DNA of 64,000 nt from Scatophagus argus (lineage: Eukaryota > Chordata > Actinopteri > Scatophagidae), in assembly GCF_020382885.2 (NCBI RefSeq), contig NC_058515.1, forward strand, positions 5,253,223 to 5,317,222. Direction: 5' to 3'. The position numbers and the translations under genes are program-made. The number at the start of each line of letters is the position of its first letter. Positions within the stretch are counted from its first letter, which is position 1. This document shows positions 38,760 to 52,400 of this stretch, one piece after another. Under the pieces are notes generated by a model. It made no database searches and was not told the DNA's origin. It was given only the letters and a program-made list of their open reading frames with translations.

Positions 38760-40481
38760 ACTCAGAGCAGAGGAAATGTGTTTTGGTAACATTTACAAAA
38801 CATATAGCATAGCCTACACAAATATTTCCAAATCATTCATTCTCTTTAATGCAGAAATTATTCAGTGCTTTTACTGCTGCCAGAAAAATCTGAACTTCCT
38901 TATCAGCTTTCAATAGCTTTCAAACAATTCAACGCTGGCCACTGGCCAAAGTCCAAGGTCACATGACACAGCCTCTCTTTTGGTAAGCTTAGTTTGAAAC
39001 ATGGACTGAATATACCTAATAAAATCCAGAGACTAGCATGCATGCTTCTTCATCCACAAGTGTTCTTATGTACCACACTCACATAACTCAGCGCAAACCC
39101 CACAGGAGGATGAAGACTAATGGCTTCAAATAGTAGTCCCTCCAATATTCCTTTTTGACCACGACAAAGCCACAAGCAGAATCATCATTTGAACAATTGT
39201 ATCTCTAATCAAAACGCTGACACATCCCCATCTTGTTATGTTGCCTTGGTCTTACCTTGTTGCTGAATCTAAAACGTGACCTACGAGGTAGTGAAGGCAA
39301 ACACTGGCAGTGCAGTTGTGAAGCCAAAGTCCTCCCCGTCGTGCCGTTACCACTCCCTCTGGGTCTTTTATTCCTCCAGAGCTTTTCAACTACGATGTTG
39401 TTCCAGGGTGGGAGGAGTAATGTTTAGACCAGGTGCCTTACTGGGTTTGTATTGTGCAGACTGTCTTTGTATTGTATTAAAAATAGTATTCTATTTGCAT
39501 TGTTTTGTACTGGGCTAAGCAACAGTGACGGAGCATTTGAATAAAACTCAGTCACATTCGTCACTTCACCATTCCCAGGCTCTTTATTTCAACCGAACAG
39601 AAAGATACTAAACATTTTCTTAATACTGTAAAAAAATAAATTAAAGTGAACAGCATGTGCATTTAGGTTTTCCATACTTTACTGGCACTCTCATGGTGTG
39701 TCCAAAATCCATACTATACACTTTAAGCAGGTTTGGTTCACAAAAAAAAGACTAAAAGTATGCTCAGCCAAACACTGAGGACTAGAAATACAATAGAGTT
39801 TGGACACTGTTTTCCCATAATGCAATTCACAAAGGAAAGCGAAGCACAATTCACATCTGGACAAGTTTAAAAAACATGAACGACGGTTAAAGAGAAATTT
39901 TGCTTTCTCTTTGTAAAAGTTTGAGGGTTTTGAACACAATAACATAGCAGCAAACCACTATTTAACCGTGATGTCATACTCTTTCTGTGTGCGTGTTGTA
40001 ATCTGCTGGAATCTGCATGTTAATGAGTCGCCCCTCAGTACGCTGGGGACGACCAATCAGCACTGGCTCATTTTACAGTTTGATCAGAGACATGTAATCT
40101 TCTGTGTAAAAGCAGGCCACAAAATGACAGCAGTTATAATCTTTCTGATTTTGACAGCAAAAAATGGACATGAAACAAATGTTGTATATTCCACCTTTAA
40201 ATAGCAGTGAATTCTGAATTAACAGTTTTAATGGAATATGTATTGTGCAATTTACCAACAGCACAAATGGTAATGCTATGTTTTTTCATACATGTGCTAA
40301 AATAGTATAATATGATGATTTGGGATGTGCCATGTCTACATTTAAGAACAGTTTACTAAAAAAAATCACTTTCACTGTAATCTGACAAATCTGATTTCCC
40401 ATCATCATTTTGTCCCCATTCATTTCAAGGAAAAGCAATTCAGACCATGACTATGTCCATTCCGTCTTTCCTCCACAGGTG
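38760..40481. other. TRIM upstream region and 3' flank of the lectin-FN3 gene
   Basis: A minus-strand donor (GTAAGA) at 39255 marks the end of a probable TRIM 5' untranslated exon (39256 to about 39400). A minus-strand AATAAA at 39583-39588 lies about 0.9 kb beyond the lectin-FN3 stop and could end that transcript. No coding exon was seen in between. Confidence 0.4.
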
Positions 40482-43400
40482 TCATGTCTTAACAGAATGA
40501 AGCTTCAAGGAAAATAAATGCGGGGATAATCCGTGTTCAACCAAAAGCTAGATAAAAAAAAAAGAGAGAAGAAGAAAAAGAAAATAAAAATCCCGCCACA
40601 CACACAGCAGAAAGAAAATTGTTAATACTGAACAAAATTATTATGCTGATTTTTGAGTTAAAATGAATAAAAACTATTCATGATATTGAAAAAAATGAAC
40701 TGAAACAGCAGTTTGTCTCACCTCCGTCAACAAATCCTCCAGGTCTGAGGCTGACAGCTGAACAGATGACTTTAATCTGATGTTTAATCCAACCACATAT
40801 TCTGTTTACACAAATATATGAAATAAAAACACATGACTATACACTCTAAATGATTACATCATCTTTTAGTATTTGTTATTGTAATGAACATAGGTCTAAT
40901 TACTGAATGATGTTACAATTACGTACGTCAAATATACAATGTGTCAATGTCTGACATGTATTTTCTGAGCACAAAACGACTTTAAAAACTTGTTAAATCA
41001 AATTTAAATTTTATTCTTGATTTTTGTAATGATTTCTTGTGTGCATAGCTGTGATTAGGATATCAGTTATAATTACAATCATACAACTGGACACTCAAAA
41101 GCAATGGCTCAGACCATGGAATTCATGGACCATGAATTTAATAAATACTTATACTTACGAGACCCTGTTGCTGTAGGACGCAGAGTCAAACACATTTTGG
41201 GAAGATTGTGTTTGGTCACATGGAGAGAAAGAAAATGTTAAGATTCATAAATGAAAAATTCATAATTTCTTCATAACTCTTGAAAATCATATACATAAAT
41301 TTCTCTATAAGGTTATTTAAACAAGTGTTTTTTACACTAAAGATAAAATGAAAATTTTTAAATTACATGACAAAGAAAAGTAAAAAAAAAAAGAAGGCAA
41401 TGAAAGGTGGGGTTGTATTAACAGTGGCCTTTCAAATGTGCCTGGAACAGCAGTAAGAAAAAAAAGAATAAAGAAAGGAATAATGAAGTTGAAGGGCAGC
41501 TCTATGTGAAAGAGCAAGGGGGATTGTCACACATAATGGGACAAATAATTACTACTGACTGTCCAGTAGCTCCCCTAGTTTCAAGGTGAAAACGAACAAA
41601 CATTTTGTTCAATTAATCTACTGCTGCTGAAAACTGATGTCGTGAATGTTACCTTATAAAAGTCATATAAAAAGTCCTGCAAAAGTCATGAAACCATTTC
41701 TGTACTACAGTAGGGAATGAGATGTATATTTGAACATCCAATATCATGCCTGGTTAAATACACAAGTCAACAAGAAGCTGAGTTAAATTAACACGGCATC
41801 AAAATGTTTGTTTTGAATTTAAAACAGTGAAAATAATACCAAGCGTATATCCACTTGAACACTGGTTGAACGCCATACGCAGCATGTATATATCATGTTT
41901 ATAATAGTGCTCAAAAAGCACATGACGACCAGCATAGGAGATACAGTGTGCAGAAATGAAGTGACATATCTTACCAGTGACAGCAACAGCATTTACTCCA
42001 CTGCTTCTGACGCTCTCAAACACAGAGAAGAGAGTGAAGGTGTACTGAGTCCCAGCAGCGAGAGATGACACTGTGTGAGTTACTGGTCCATCTCCATCTG
42101 GTGCACTGATGTTTATCTCTGCACCATTATACTGGAGGATAAAGCTGACATTGCTGTTCACTTTGTCCCACTGCAGAGTGATACTGCTCTCATCTTGTCC
42201 TGTTGGTCCAAAGTTTTCTGCATTTGGAGGGGCTGAGAGAGGAGAAGGATCAGCAGAAAACAATGGATTAAGAAAAGGAATTTTGTAAAAGTGGGCAGTG
42301 TTCTATCTAGCAGTTAAAGGTCCATTTTGCATCCCCTGAAGAGTAACAATGAATGCTGTTTGTAAGAGGCAGAGCAAGTGAAAATTCTTTCCATTAAATA
42401 AGACTTATTTTCTATTCTGATTCCAGCTGTCACATTTGATGATATTAACCATCACACTTTGACAACAGTGTCATCATAAATGAGCAGTCAAAACATAATA
42501 AAGGATTTTGAAATAAACATTTAGAGCCCAAAACTGATATTAACGTATTGGCCAAACAATACTGGATTCAATTAACATGCCAACAAAGTGGTTGCTGTTA
42601 AATGAACAAAATACTGAATATTATATCCACCATGTCCATATGTTTTCTATACTAGTGCAGTGAGACGCACGTGATGACCAGCATAGGAGATACAGTGTGC
42701 AGAAACGAAGTGACATATCTTACCAGTGACAGCAACAGCATTTACTCCACTGCTTCTGACACTCTCAAACACAGAGAAGAGAGTGAAGGTGTACTGAGTC
42801 CCAGCAGCGAGAGATGACACTGTGTGAGTTACTGGTCCATCTCCATCTGGTGCACTGATGTTTATCTCTGCACCATTATACTGGAGGATAAAGCTGACAT
42901 TGCTGTTCACTTTGTCCCACTGCAGAGTGATACTGCTCTCATCTTGTCCTGTTGGTCCAAAGTTTTCTGCATTTGGAGGAGCTGAGAGAGGAGAAGGATC
43001 AGCAGAAAACAATGGATTAAGAAAAGGAATTTTGTAAAAGTGGGCAGTGTTCTATCTAGCAGTTAAAGGTCCATTTTGCATCCCCTGAAGAGTAAAAATG
43101 AATGCTGTTTGTAAGAGACAGAGCAAGTGAAAATTCTTTCCATTAAATAAGACTTATTTTCTATTCTGGTTCCAGCTGTCATATTTGATGATATTAATCA
43201 TCACACGCTGCCAACACAGTCCGATTTGACGATAAATGAGCAGTCACAACATTATAAAAGTTTTTGAAATCAACATTTAGAGCCCAAAAATTATATTAAT
43301 GTGTTGGCCAAACAATACTGGATTCAATTAACATGCCAACATTGTGGTTGTTGTTAAGTGAAAAAATTCCTGAATATTATACTCACTGTGTATAGATGTA

Positions 43401-46400
43401 TTCTATACCAGTGCATTGAGAAGCACATGATGACCAGCATAGGAGATACAGTGTGCAGAAATGAAGTGACATATCTTACCAGTGACAGCAACAGCATTTA
43501 CTCCACTGCTTCTGACGCTCTCAAACACAGAGAAGAGAGTGAAGGTGTACTGAGTCCCAGCAGTGAGAGATGACACTGTGTGAGTTACTGGTCCATCTCC
43601 ATCTGGTGCACTGATGTTTATCTGTGCACCATTATACTGGAGGATAAAGCTGACATTGCTGTTCACTTTGTCCCACTGCAGAGTGATACTGCTCTCATCT
43701 TGTCCTGATGGTCCAAAGTTTTCTGCATTTGGAGGAGCTGAGAGAGGAGAAGGATCAGCAGAAAACAATGGATTAAGAAAAGGAATTTTGTAAAAGTGGG
43801 CAGTGTTCTATCTAGCAGTTAAAGGTCCATTTTGCATCCCCTGAAGAGTAAAAATGAATGCTGTTTGTAAGAGACAGAGCAAGTGAAAATTCTTTCCATT
43901 AAATAAGACTTATTTTCTATTCTGGTTCCAGCTGTCATATTTGATGATATTAATCATCACATGCTGCCAACACAGTCCGATTTGACGATAAATGAGCAGT
44001 CACAACATTATAAAAGTTTTTGAAATCAACATTTAGAGCCCAAAAATTATATTAATGTGTTGGCCAAACAATACTGGATTAAATTAACATGCCAACATTG
44101 TGGTTGTTGTTAAGTGAAAAAATTCCTGAATATTATACTCACTGTGTATAGATGTATTCTATACCAGTGCATTGAGAAGCGCATGATGACCAGCATAGGA
44201 GATACAGTGTGCAGAAATGAAGTGACATATCTTACCAGTGACAGCAACAGCATTTACTCCACTGCTTCTGACACTCTCAAACACAGAGAAGAGAGTGAAG
44301 GTGTACTGAGTCCCAGCAGTGAGAGATGACACTGTGTGAGTTACTGGTCCATCTCCATCTGGTGCACTGATGTTTATCTGTGCACCATTATACTGGAGGA
44401 TAAAGCTGACATTGCTGTTCACTTTGTCCCACTGCAGAGTGATACTGCTCTCATCTTGTCCTGATGGTCCAAAGTTTTCTGCATTTGGAGGAGCTGAGAG
44501 AGGAGAAGGCTCAGTACAAAAAAAATTAATTAACCAAGGAATTTTGTAAAAGTGGGCAGTTGTCTATCTGGAGATTTAAGAAGGTCCATTTTGCATCCCC
44601 TGTTGAGTAACAATGAATGCTGTTTGTAAGAGACAAGACTAAGAGTTGTTTTCTATTCTCGTTCCAGCTGTCACATTTGATGATATTAACCATCACACTT
44701 TGACAACAGTGTCATCATAAATGAGCAGTCAAAACATAATAAAGGATTTTGAAATAAACATTTAGAGCCCAAAACTTATATTAACGTATTGGCCAAACAA
44801 TACTGGGTTCAATTAACATGCCAACAAAGTGGTTGTTGTTAAATGAACAAAATACTGAATATTATACCCACCATGTCCATATGTTTTCTATACTAGTGCA
44901 ATGAGATGCACATGATGACCAGCATAGGAGATACAGTGTGCAGAAATGAAGTGACATATCTTACCAGTGACAGCAACAGCATTTACTCCACTGCTTCTGA
45001 CGCTTTCAAACACAGAGAAGAGAGTGAAGGTGTACTGAGTCCCAGCAGCGAGAGATGACACTGTGTGAGTTACTGGTCCATCTCCATCTGGTGCACTGAT
45101 GTTTATCTCTGCACCATTATACTGGAGAATAAAGCTGACATTGCTGTTCACTTTGTCCCACTGCAGAGTGATACTGGTCTCATCTTGTCCTGATGGTCCA
45201 AAGTTTTCTGCATCTGGAGGAGCTGAGAGAGGAGAAGGATCAGTACAAAAAATGGATTAACCAAGGAATTTTGTAAAAGTGGGCAGTTGTCTATCTGGAG
45301 GTTTAAGAAGGTCCATTTTGCATCCCCTGAAGAGTAACAATGAATGCGGTTTGTAAGAGACAGAGCAAGTGAAAATTCTTTCCATTAAGTAAGACTTGTT
45401 TTCTATTCTGGTTCCAGCTGTCACATTTTATAATGATAATCATAACACGTTGATGACAAAGTCACATTTGACAATAAAAGAGGAGTCACAACATTATAAA
45501 AGTTTTTGAAATCAACATTTAGAGCCCAAAAATTATATTAATGTGTGGGCAAACAATACTGGATTCAATTAACATGCCAACAAAGTGGTTGTTGTTAAGT
45601 GAAAAAATTCCTGAATATTATACTCACTGTGTATAGATGTATTCTATACTAGTGCAATGAGAAGTACATGATGACCAGCATAGGAAATACAGTGTGCAGA
45701 AATGAAGTGACATATCTTACCAGTGACAGCAACAGCATTTACTCCACTGCTTCTGACGCTCTCAAACACAGAGAAGAGAGTGAAGGTGTACTGAGTCCCA
45801 GCAGCGAGAGATGACACTGTGTGAGTTACTGGTCCATCTCCATCTGGTGCACTGATGTTTATCTGTGCACCATTATACTGGAGGATAAAGCTGACATTGC
45901 TGTTCACTTTGTCCCACTGCAGAGTGATACTGCTCTCATCTTGTCCTGATGGTCCAAAGTTTTCTGCATTTGGAGGAGCTGAGAGAGGAGAAAGATCAGT
46001 ACAAAACATGGATTAACCAAGAAATTTTGTAAAAGTGGGCAGTTGTCTATTTGGAGACTTAAGAAGGTCAATTTTGCATCCCCTGATGAGTAACAATGAA
46101 TGCTGTTTGTAAGAGACAGAGCAAGTGAAAATTCTTTCCATTAAGTAAGACTTGTTTTCTATTCTGGTTCCAGCTGTCACATTTTATAATGATAATCATA
46201 ACACGTTGATGACAAAGTCACATTTGACAATAAAAGAGGAGTCACAACATTCTAAAAGTTTTAGAAATGCACATTCAGATCTCGAACAAGACTTCAATGT
46301 GTTGGCCAAACAACGCTGAGCTAAATTTACATGCAAACAAAGTGGATGCTGTTTACAAAAAATATATATATATATATATTATACTCGCTGTGTATAGATG

Positions 46401-49400
46401 CATTCTATACTGGTGCTCTAAAAAGTGGAAGATGATCAGCATAGGAGATACAGTGTGCAGAAATGAAGTGATATGTCTTACCAGTGACAGCAACAGCATT
46501 TACTCCACTGCTTCTGATGCTCTCAAACACAGAGAAGAGAGTGAAGGTGTACTGAGTCCCAGCAGTGAGAGATGACACTGTGTGAGTTACTGGTCCATCT
46601 CCATTTGGTGCACTGATGATGATATCTGTACCATTATGCTGGTGATTAAAGCTGACATTGCTGTTCACTGGATCCCACTGTGCAGTGATGCTGGTCTCAT
46701 CTTGTCCATCACCGCTGAATTCATCTATTCCATATAGATCTGGTGCACTGATGTTTATCTCTGCACCATTATACTGGAGAATAAAGCTGACATTGCTGTT
46801 CACTTTGTCCCACTGCAGAGTGATACTGCTCTCATCTTGTCCTGATGGTCCAAAGTTTTCTGCATTTGGAGGAGCTGAGAGAGGAGAAGGCTCAGTACAA
46901 AAAAAATTAATTAACCAAGGAATTTTGTAAAAGTGGGCAGTTGTCTATCTGGAGATTTAAGAAGGTCCATTTTGCATCCCCTGTTGAGTAACAATGAATG
47001 CTGTTTGTAAGAGACAAGACTAAGAGTTGTTTTCTATTCTGGTTCCAGCTGTCGCATTTGATGATATTAACCATCACACTTTGACAACAGTGTCACCATA
47101 AATGAGCAGTCAAAACATTATAAATTTTTTTGAAATAAATATTTAGAGCCCAAAAATTATATTAATGTGTTGGCCAAACAATACTGGGTTCAATTAATAT
47201 GCGAAAAAAAGTGGTTGTTGTTAAGTGAAAAAAATCCTGAATATTATACTCAATGTGTATAGAAGAGAGAAGAATCACTTCATTGACAGTATATATATTT
47301 TTACATATACACACTGAATTTGTCTTCTGCATTTGACCCATCCTTAGTTGAACACACATGCAACACCCGGCAAATTACATGCAGTGAAACACACAAAGGA
47401 GCAGTGGGCAGCATCAAGCACCCAGGGAGCATATTGGGGGTTAAGTGCCTTGCTCAAGGGCACATCAGCCAGCTAATGGAGGGGGGGGAGCAATTTTTTC
47501 GCATTAATCACTCCACCACACTCAAACTTTTCCTGCCTGTCCGGTGGGGGAATTGAACCTGTGACCCTCCGATCACAAGCCGCTTCTCCAACCTCTAGGC
47601 CACGGCTGCCCCCATAGATGTATTCTATACTAGTGCAATGAGACGCACATGATGACCAGCATAGGAGATACAGTGTGCAGAAATGAAGTGACATATCTTA
47701 CCAGTGACAGCAACAGCATTTACTCCACTGCTTCTGACGCTCTCAAACACAGAGAAGAGAGTGAAGGTGTACTGAGTCCCAGCAGTGAGAGATGACACTG
47801 TGTGAGTTACTGGTCCATCTCCATCTGGTGCACTGATGTTTATCTCTGCACCATTATACTGGAGGATAAAACTGACATTGCTGTTCACTTTGTCCCACTG
47901 CAGAGTGATACTGCTCTCATCTTGTCCTGATGGTCCAAAGTTTTCTGCATTTGGAGGAGCTGAGCGAGGAGAAGGATCAGTACAAAAAATGGATTAACCA
48001 AGGAATTTTGTAAAAGTGGGCAGTGTTCTATCTGGAGACTTAAGAAGGTCCATTTTGCATCCCCTGAAGAGTAACAATGAATGCGGTTTGTAAGAGGCAG
48101 AGCCAGTGAAAATTCTTTCCATTAAGTAAGACTTGTTTTCTATTCTGGTTCCAGCTGTCACATTTTATAATGATAATCATAACACGTTGATGACAAAGTC
48201 ACATTTGACAATAAAAGAGGAGTCACAACATAATAAAAGTTTTTGAAATAAACATTTAGAGCCCAAAACTTATATTAACGTATTGGCCAAACAATACTGG
48301 ATTCAATTAACATGCCAACAAAGTGGTTGTTGTTAAATGAACAAAATACTGAATATTATACCCACCATGTCCATATGTTTTCTATACTAGTGCAATGAGA
48401 CGCACATGATGACCAGCATAGGAGATACAGTGTGCAGAAATGAAGTGACATATCTTACCAGTGACAGCAACAGCATTTACTCCACTGCTTCTGACGCTTT
48501 CAAACACAGAGAAGAGAGTGAAGGTGTACTGAGTCCCAGCAGTGAGAGATGACACTGTGTGAGTTACTGGTCCATCTCCATCTGGTGCACTGATGTTTAT
48601 CTCTGCACCATTATACTGGAGAATAAAGCTGACATTGCTGTTCACTTTGTCCCACTGCAGAGAGATACTGGTTTCATCTTGTCCTGATGGTCCAAAGTTT
48701 TCTGCATTTGGAGGAGCTGAGAGAGGAGAAGGATCAGCGGAACACAATGGATTAAGAAAAGGATTTTTGTAAAAGTGGGCAGTGTTCTATCTGGCAGTTA
48801 AAGGTCCATTTTGCATCCCCTGATGAGTAAAAATGAATGCTGTTTGTAAGAGGCAGAGCAAGTGAAAATTCTTTCCATTAAATAAGACTTGGTTTCTATT
48901 CTGGTTCCAGCTGTCATATTTGATGATATTAATCATCATATGCTGCCAACACAGTCCGATTTGACGATAAATGAGCAGTCACAACATTATAAAAGTTTTT
49001 GAAATCAACATTTAGAGCCCAAAAATTATATTAATGTGTTGGCCAAACAATACTGGATTAAATTAACATGCCAACAAAGTGGTTGTTGTTAAGTGAAAAA
49101 ATTCCTGAATATTATACTTACTGTGTCCACATGTTTTCTATACTAGTGCAATGAGACGCACATGATGACCAGCACAGGAAATACAGTGTGCAGAAATGAA
49201 GTGACATATCTTACCAGTGACAGCAACAGCATTTACTCCACTGCTTCTGACACTCTCAAACACAGAGAAGAGAGTGAAGGTGTACTGAGTCCCAGCAGTG
49301 AGAGATGACACTGTGTGAGTTACTGGTCCATCTCCATCTGGTGCACTGATGTTTATCTCTGCACCATTATACTGGAGAATAAAGCTGACATTGCTGTTCA

Positions 49401-52400
49401 CTTTGTCCCACTGCAGAGTGATACTGGTCTCATCTTGTCCTGATGGTCCAAAGTTGTCTGCATCTGGAGGAGCTGAGCGAGGAGAAGGATCAGTACAAAA
49501 AATGGATTAACCAAGGAATTTTGTAAAAGTGTGCAGTTGTCTATCTGGAGACTTAAGAAGGTCCATTTTGCATCCCCTGAAGAGTAACAATGAATGCTGT
49601 TTGTAAGAGGCAGAGCAAGTGAAAATTCTTTCCATTAAGTAAGACTTGTTTTCTATTCTGGTTCCAGCTGTCACATTTGATGATATTAACCATCACACTT
49701 TGACAACAGTGTCATCATAAATGAGCAGTCAAAACATAATAAAGGTTTTTGAAATAAACATTTACAGCCCAAAACTTATATTAACGTATTGGCCAAACAA
49801 TACTGGATTCAATTAACATGCCAACAAAGTGGTTGTTGTTAAATGAACAAAATACTGAATATTATACCCACCATGTCCATATGTTTTCTATACTAGTGCA
49901 ATGAGACGCACGTGATGACCAGCTTAGGAGATACAGTATGCAGAAATGAAGTGACATATCTCACCAGTGACAGCAACAGCATTTACTCCACTGCTTCTGA
50001 CACTCTCAAACACAGAGAAGAGAGTGAAGGTGTACTGAGTCCCAGCAGTGAGAGATGACACTGTGTGAGTTACTGGTCCATCTCCATCTGGTGCACTGAT
50101 GTTTATCTCTGTACCATTATACTGGAGAATAAAGCTGACATTGCTGTTCACTTTGTCCCACTGCAGAGTGATACTGCTCTCATCTTGTCCTGATGGTCCA
50201 AAGTTTTCTGCATTTGGAGGAGCTGAGAGAGGAAAATAGCAGTTACCAGTTTTATCAGGAAAGGACGGTCTGCAGAATAGTCCTGATTCCGATTAGTCAG
50301 AGATATCTGCATAACATGGCCGGTCCATTCATCTGTTGCTCTGGTTGAATGTTAAAGCTAGTAAGTAAAATTTATTCCCCGGTAGCTGGCCCAAAGATGA
50401 GATTAAGAAAAAAGGCCATTTTACCGACATATCCTGACCAGTTATCTTGCTGCCACTGATCACTGCTTGCAATTATGGATGCTAATAGTTAGAGCTGCTC
50501 CTAAAGTGTATTGACTTGCTATTTGCTGTCACATCATTCCAAACTAAACCGCAAACCAACAGACAGTGGTGAAACGTTCTCTATTGCCCAACCAGTTAAA
50601 CATGTCTTTTGACATTTTCTATTATGTCATGTACATTTTTAATAATGTTATGCTTATTCAAAGACACTGAGAAAGACAAACATCTCACCAGTGACAGCAA
50701 CAGCATTTACTCCACTGCTTCTGACGCTCTCAAACACAGAGAAGAGAGTGAAGGTGTACTGAGTCCCAGCAGCGAGAGATGACACTGTGTGAGTTACTGG
50801 TCCATCTCCATCTGGTGCACTGATGTTTATCTCTGCACCATTATACTGGAGAATAAAGCTGACATTGCTGTTCACTTTGTCCCACTGCAGAGTGATACTG
50901 CTCTCATCTTGTCCTGTTGGTCTGAAGTTTTCTGCATTTGGAGGAGCTGAGAGAGGAAAAGAATCAGTGGAAAAAACGTATTAACCAAGGACTTGTTGTA
51001 AAAGTTGTTTGTATTCTATGTGGCAGTTTAAGAAGGTCCATTTTGCATCCCCTGATGAGTAACAATGACTGATGTTTGTAAGAGACAAAACAAGTGAAAA
51101 CTCACTGCATGAATTAAAACTTGCTTTCTATTCTGGTTCCAGCTGTCACATTTTATAATATTAACTGTCAAACATTGACAATAGAGTCACATTTGACAGT
51201 AAATGAGGAGTCACAATATTATAAAAATTTTCAAAATATACATTCAGAACTTAAAAAAGACTTACATATGTTGGTCAAACAATGCTGAGCTAAATTTACA
51301 TGCAAACAAAGTGGATGTTGTTCAGTAAAATAAAAGAAAAATTGAATATTATATCCACTGTGTATAGATGTATTATATACTGGTGCATGAAAAAGCAGAA
51401 GATGACCAGCACAGGAAATACAGTGTGCAGAAATGAAGTGACATATCTTACCAGTGACAGCAACAGCATTTACTCCACTGCTTCTGACGCTCTCAAACAC
51501 AGAGAAGAGAGTGAAGGTGTACTGAGTCCCAGCAGCGAGAGATGACACTGTGTGAGTTACTGGTCCATCTCCATCTGGTGCACTGATGTTTATCTCTGCA
51601 CCATTATACTGGAGAATAAAGCTGACATTGCTGTTCACTTTGTCCCACTGCAGAGTGATACTGCTCTCATCTTGTCCTGATGGTCCAAAGTTTTCTGCAT
51701 TTGGAGGAGCTGAGAGAGGAAAATAGCAGTTACCAGTTTTATCAGGAAAGGACGGTCTGCAGAATAGTCCCGATTCCACTAGTCAGAGATATCTACATAA
51801 CATGGCCGGTCCATTCATCTGTTGCTCTGGTTGAATGTTAAAGCTAGTAAGTAAAATTTATTCTCCGGTAGCTGGCCCAAAGATGAAATTAAGAAAAAAG
51901 GCCATTTTACAGACACATCCTGACCAGTTATCTTGCTGCCACTGATCACTGCTTGCAATTATGGATGCTAATAGTTAGAGCTGCTCCTAAAGTGTATTGA
52001 CTTGCTATTTGCTGTCACATCATTCCAAACTAAACCGCAAACCAACAGACAGTGGTGAAACGTTCTCTATTGCCCAACCAGTTAAACATGTCTTTTGACA
52101 TTTTCTATTATGTCATGTACATTTTTAATAATGTTATGCTTATTCAAAGACACTGAGAAAGACAAACATCTCACCAGTGACAGCAACAGCATTTACTCCA
52201 CTGCTTCTGACACTCTCAAACACAGAGAAGAGAGTGAAGGTGTACTGAGTCCCAGCAGCGAGAGATGACACTGTGTGAGTTACTGGTCCATCTCCATCTG
52301 GTGCACTGATGTTTATCTCTGCACCATTATACTGGAGAATAAAGCTGACATTGCTGTTCACTTTGTCCCACTGCAGAGTGATACTGCTCTCATCTTGTCC

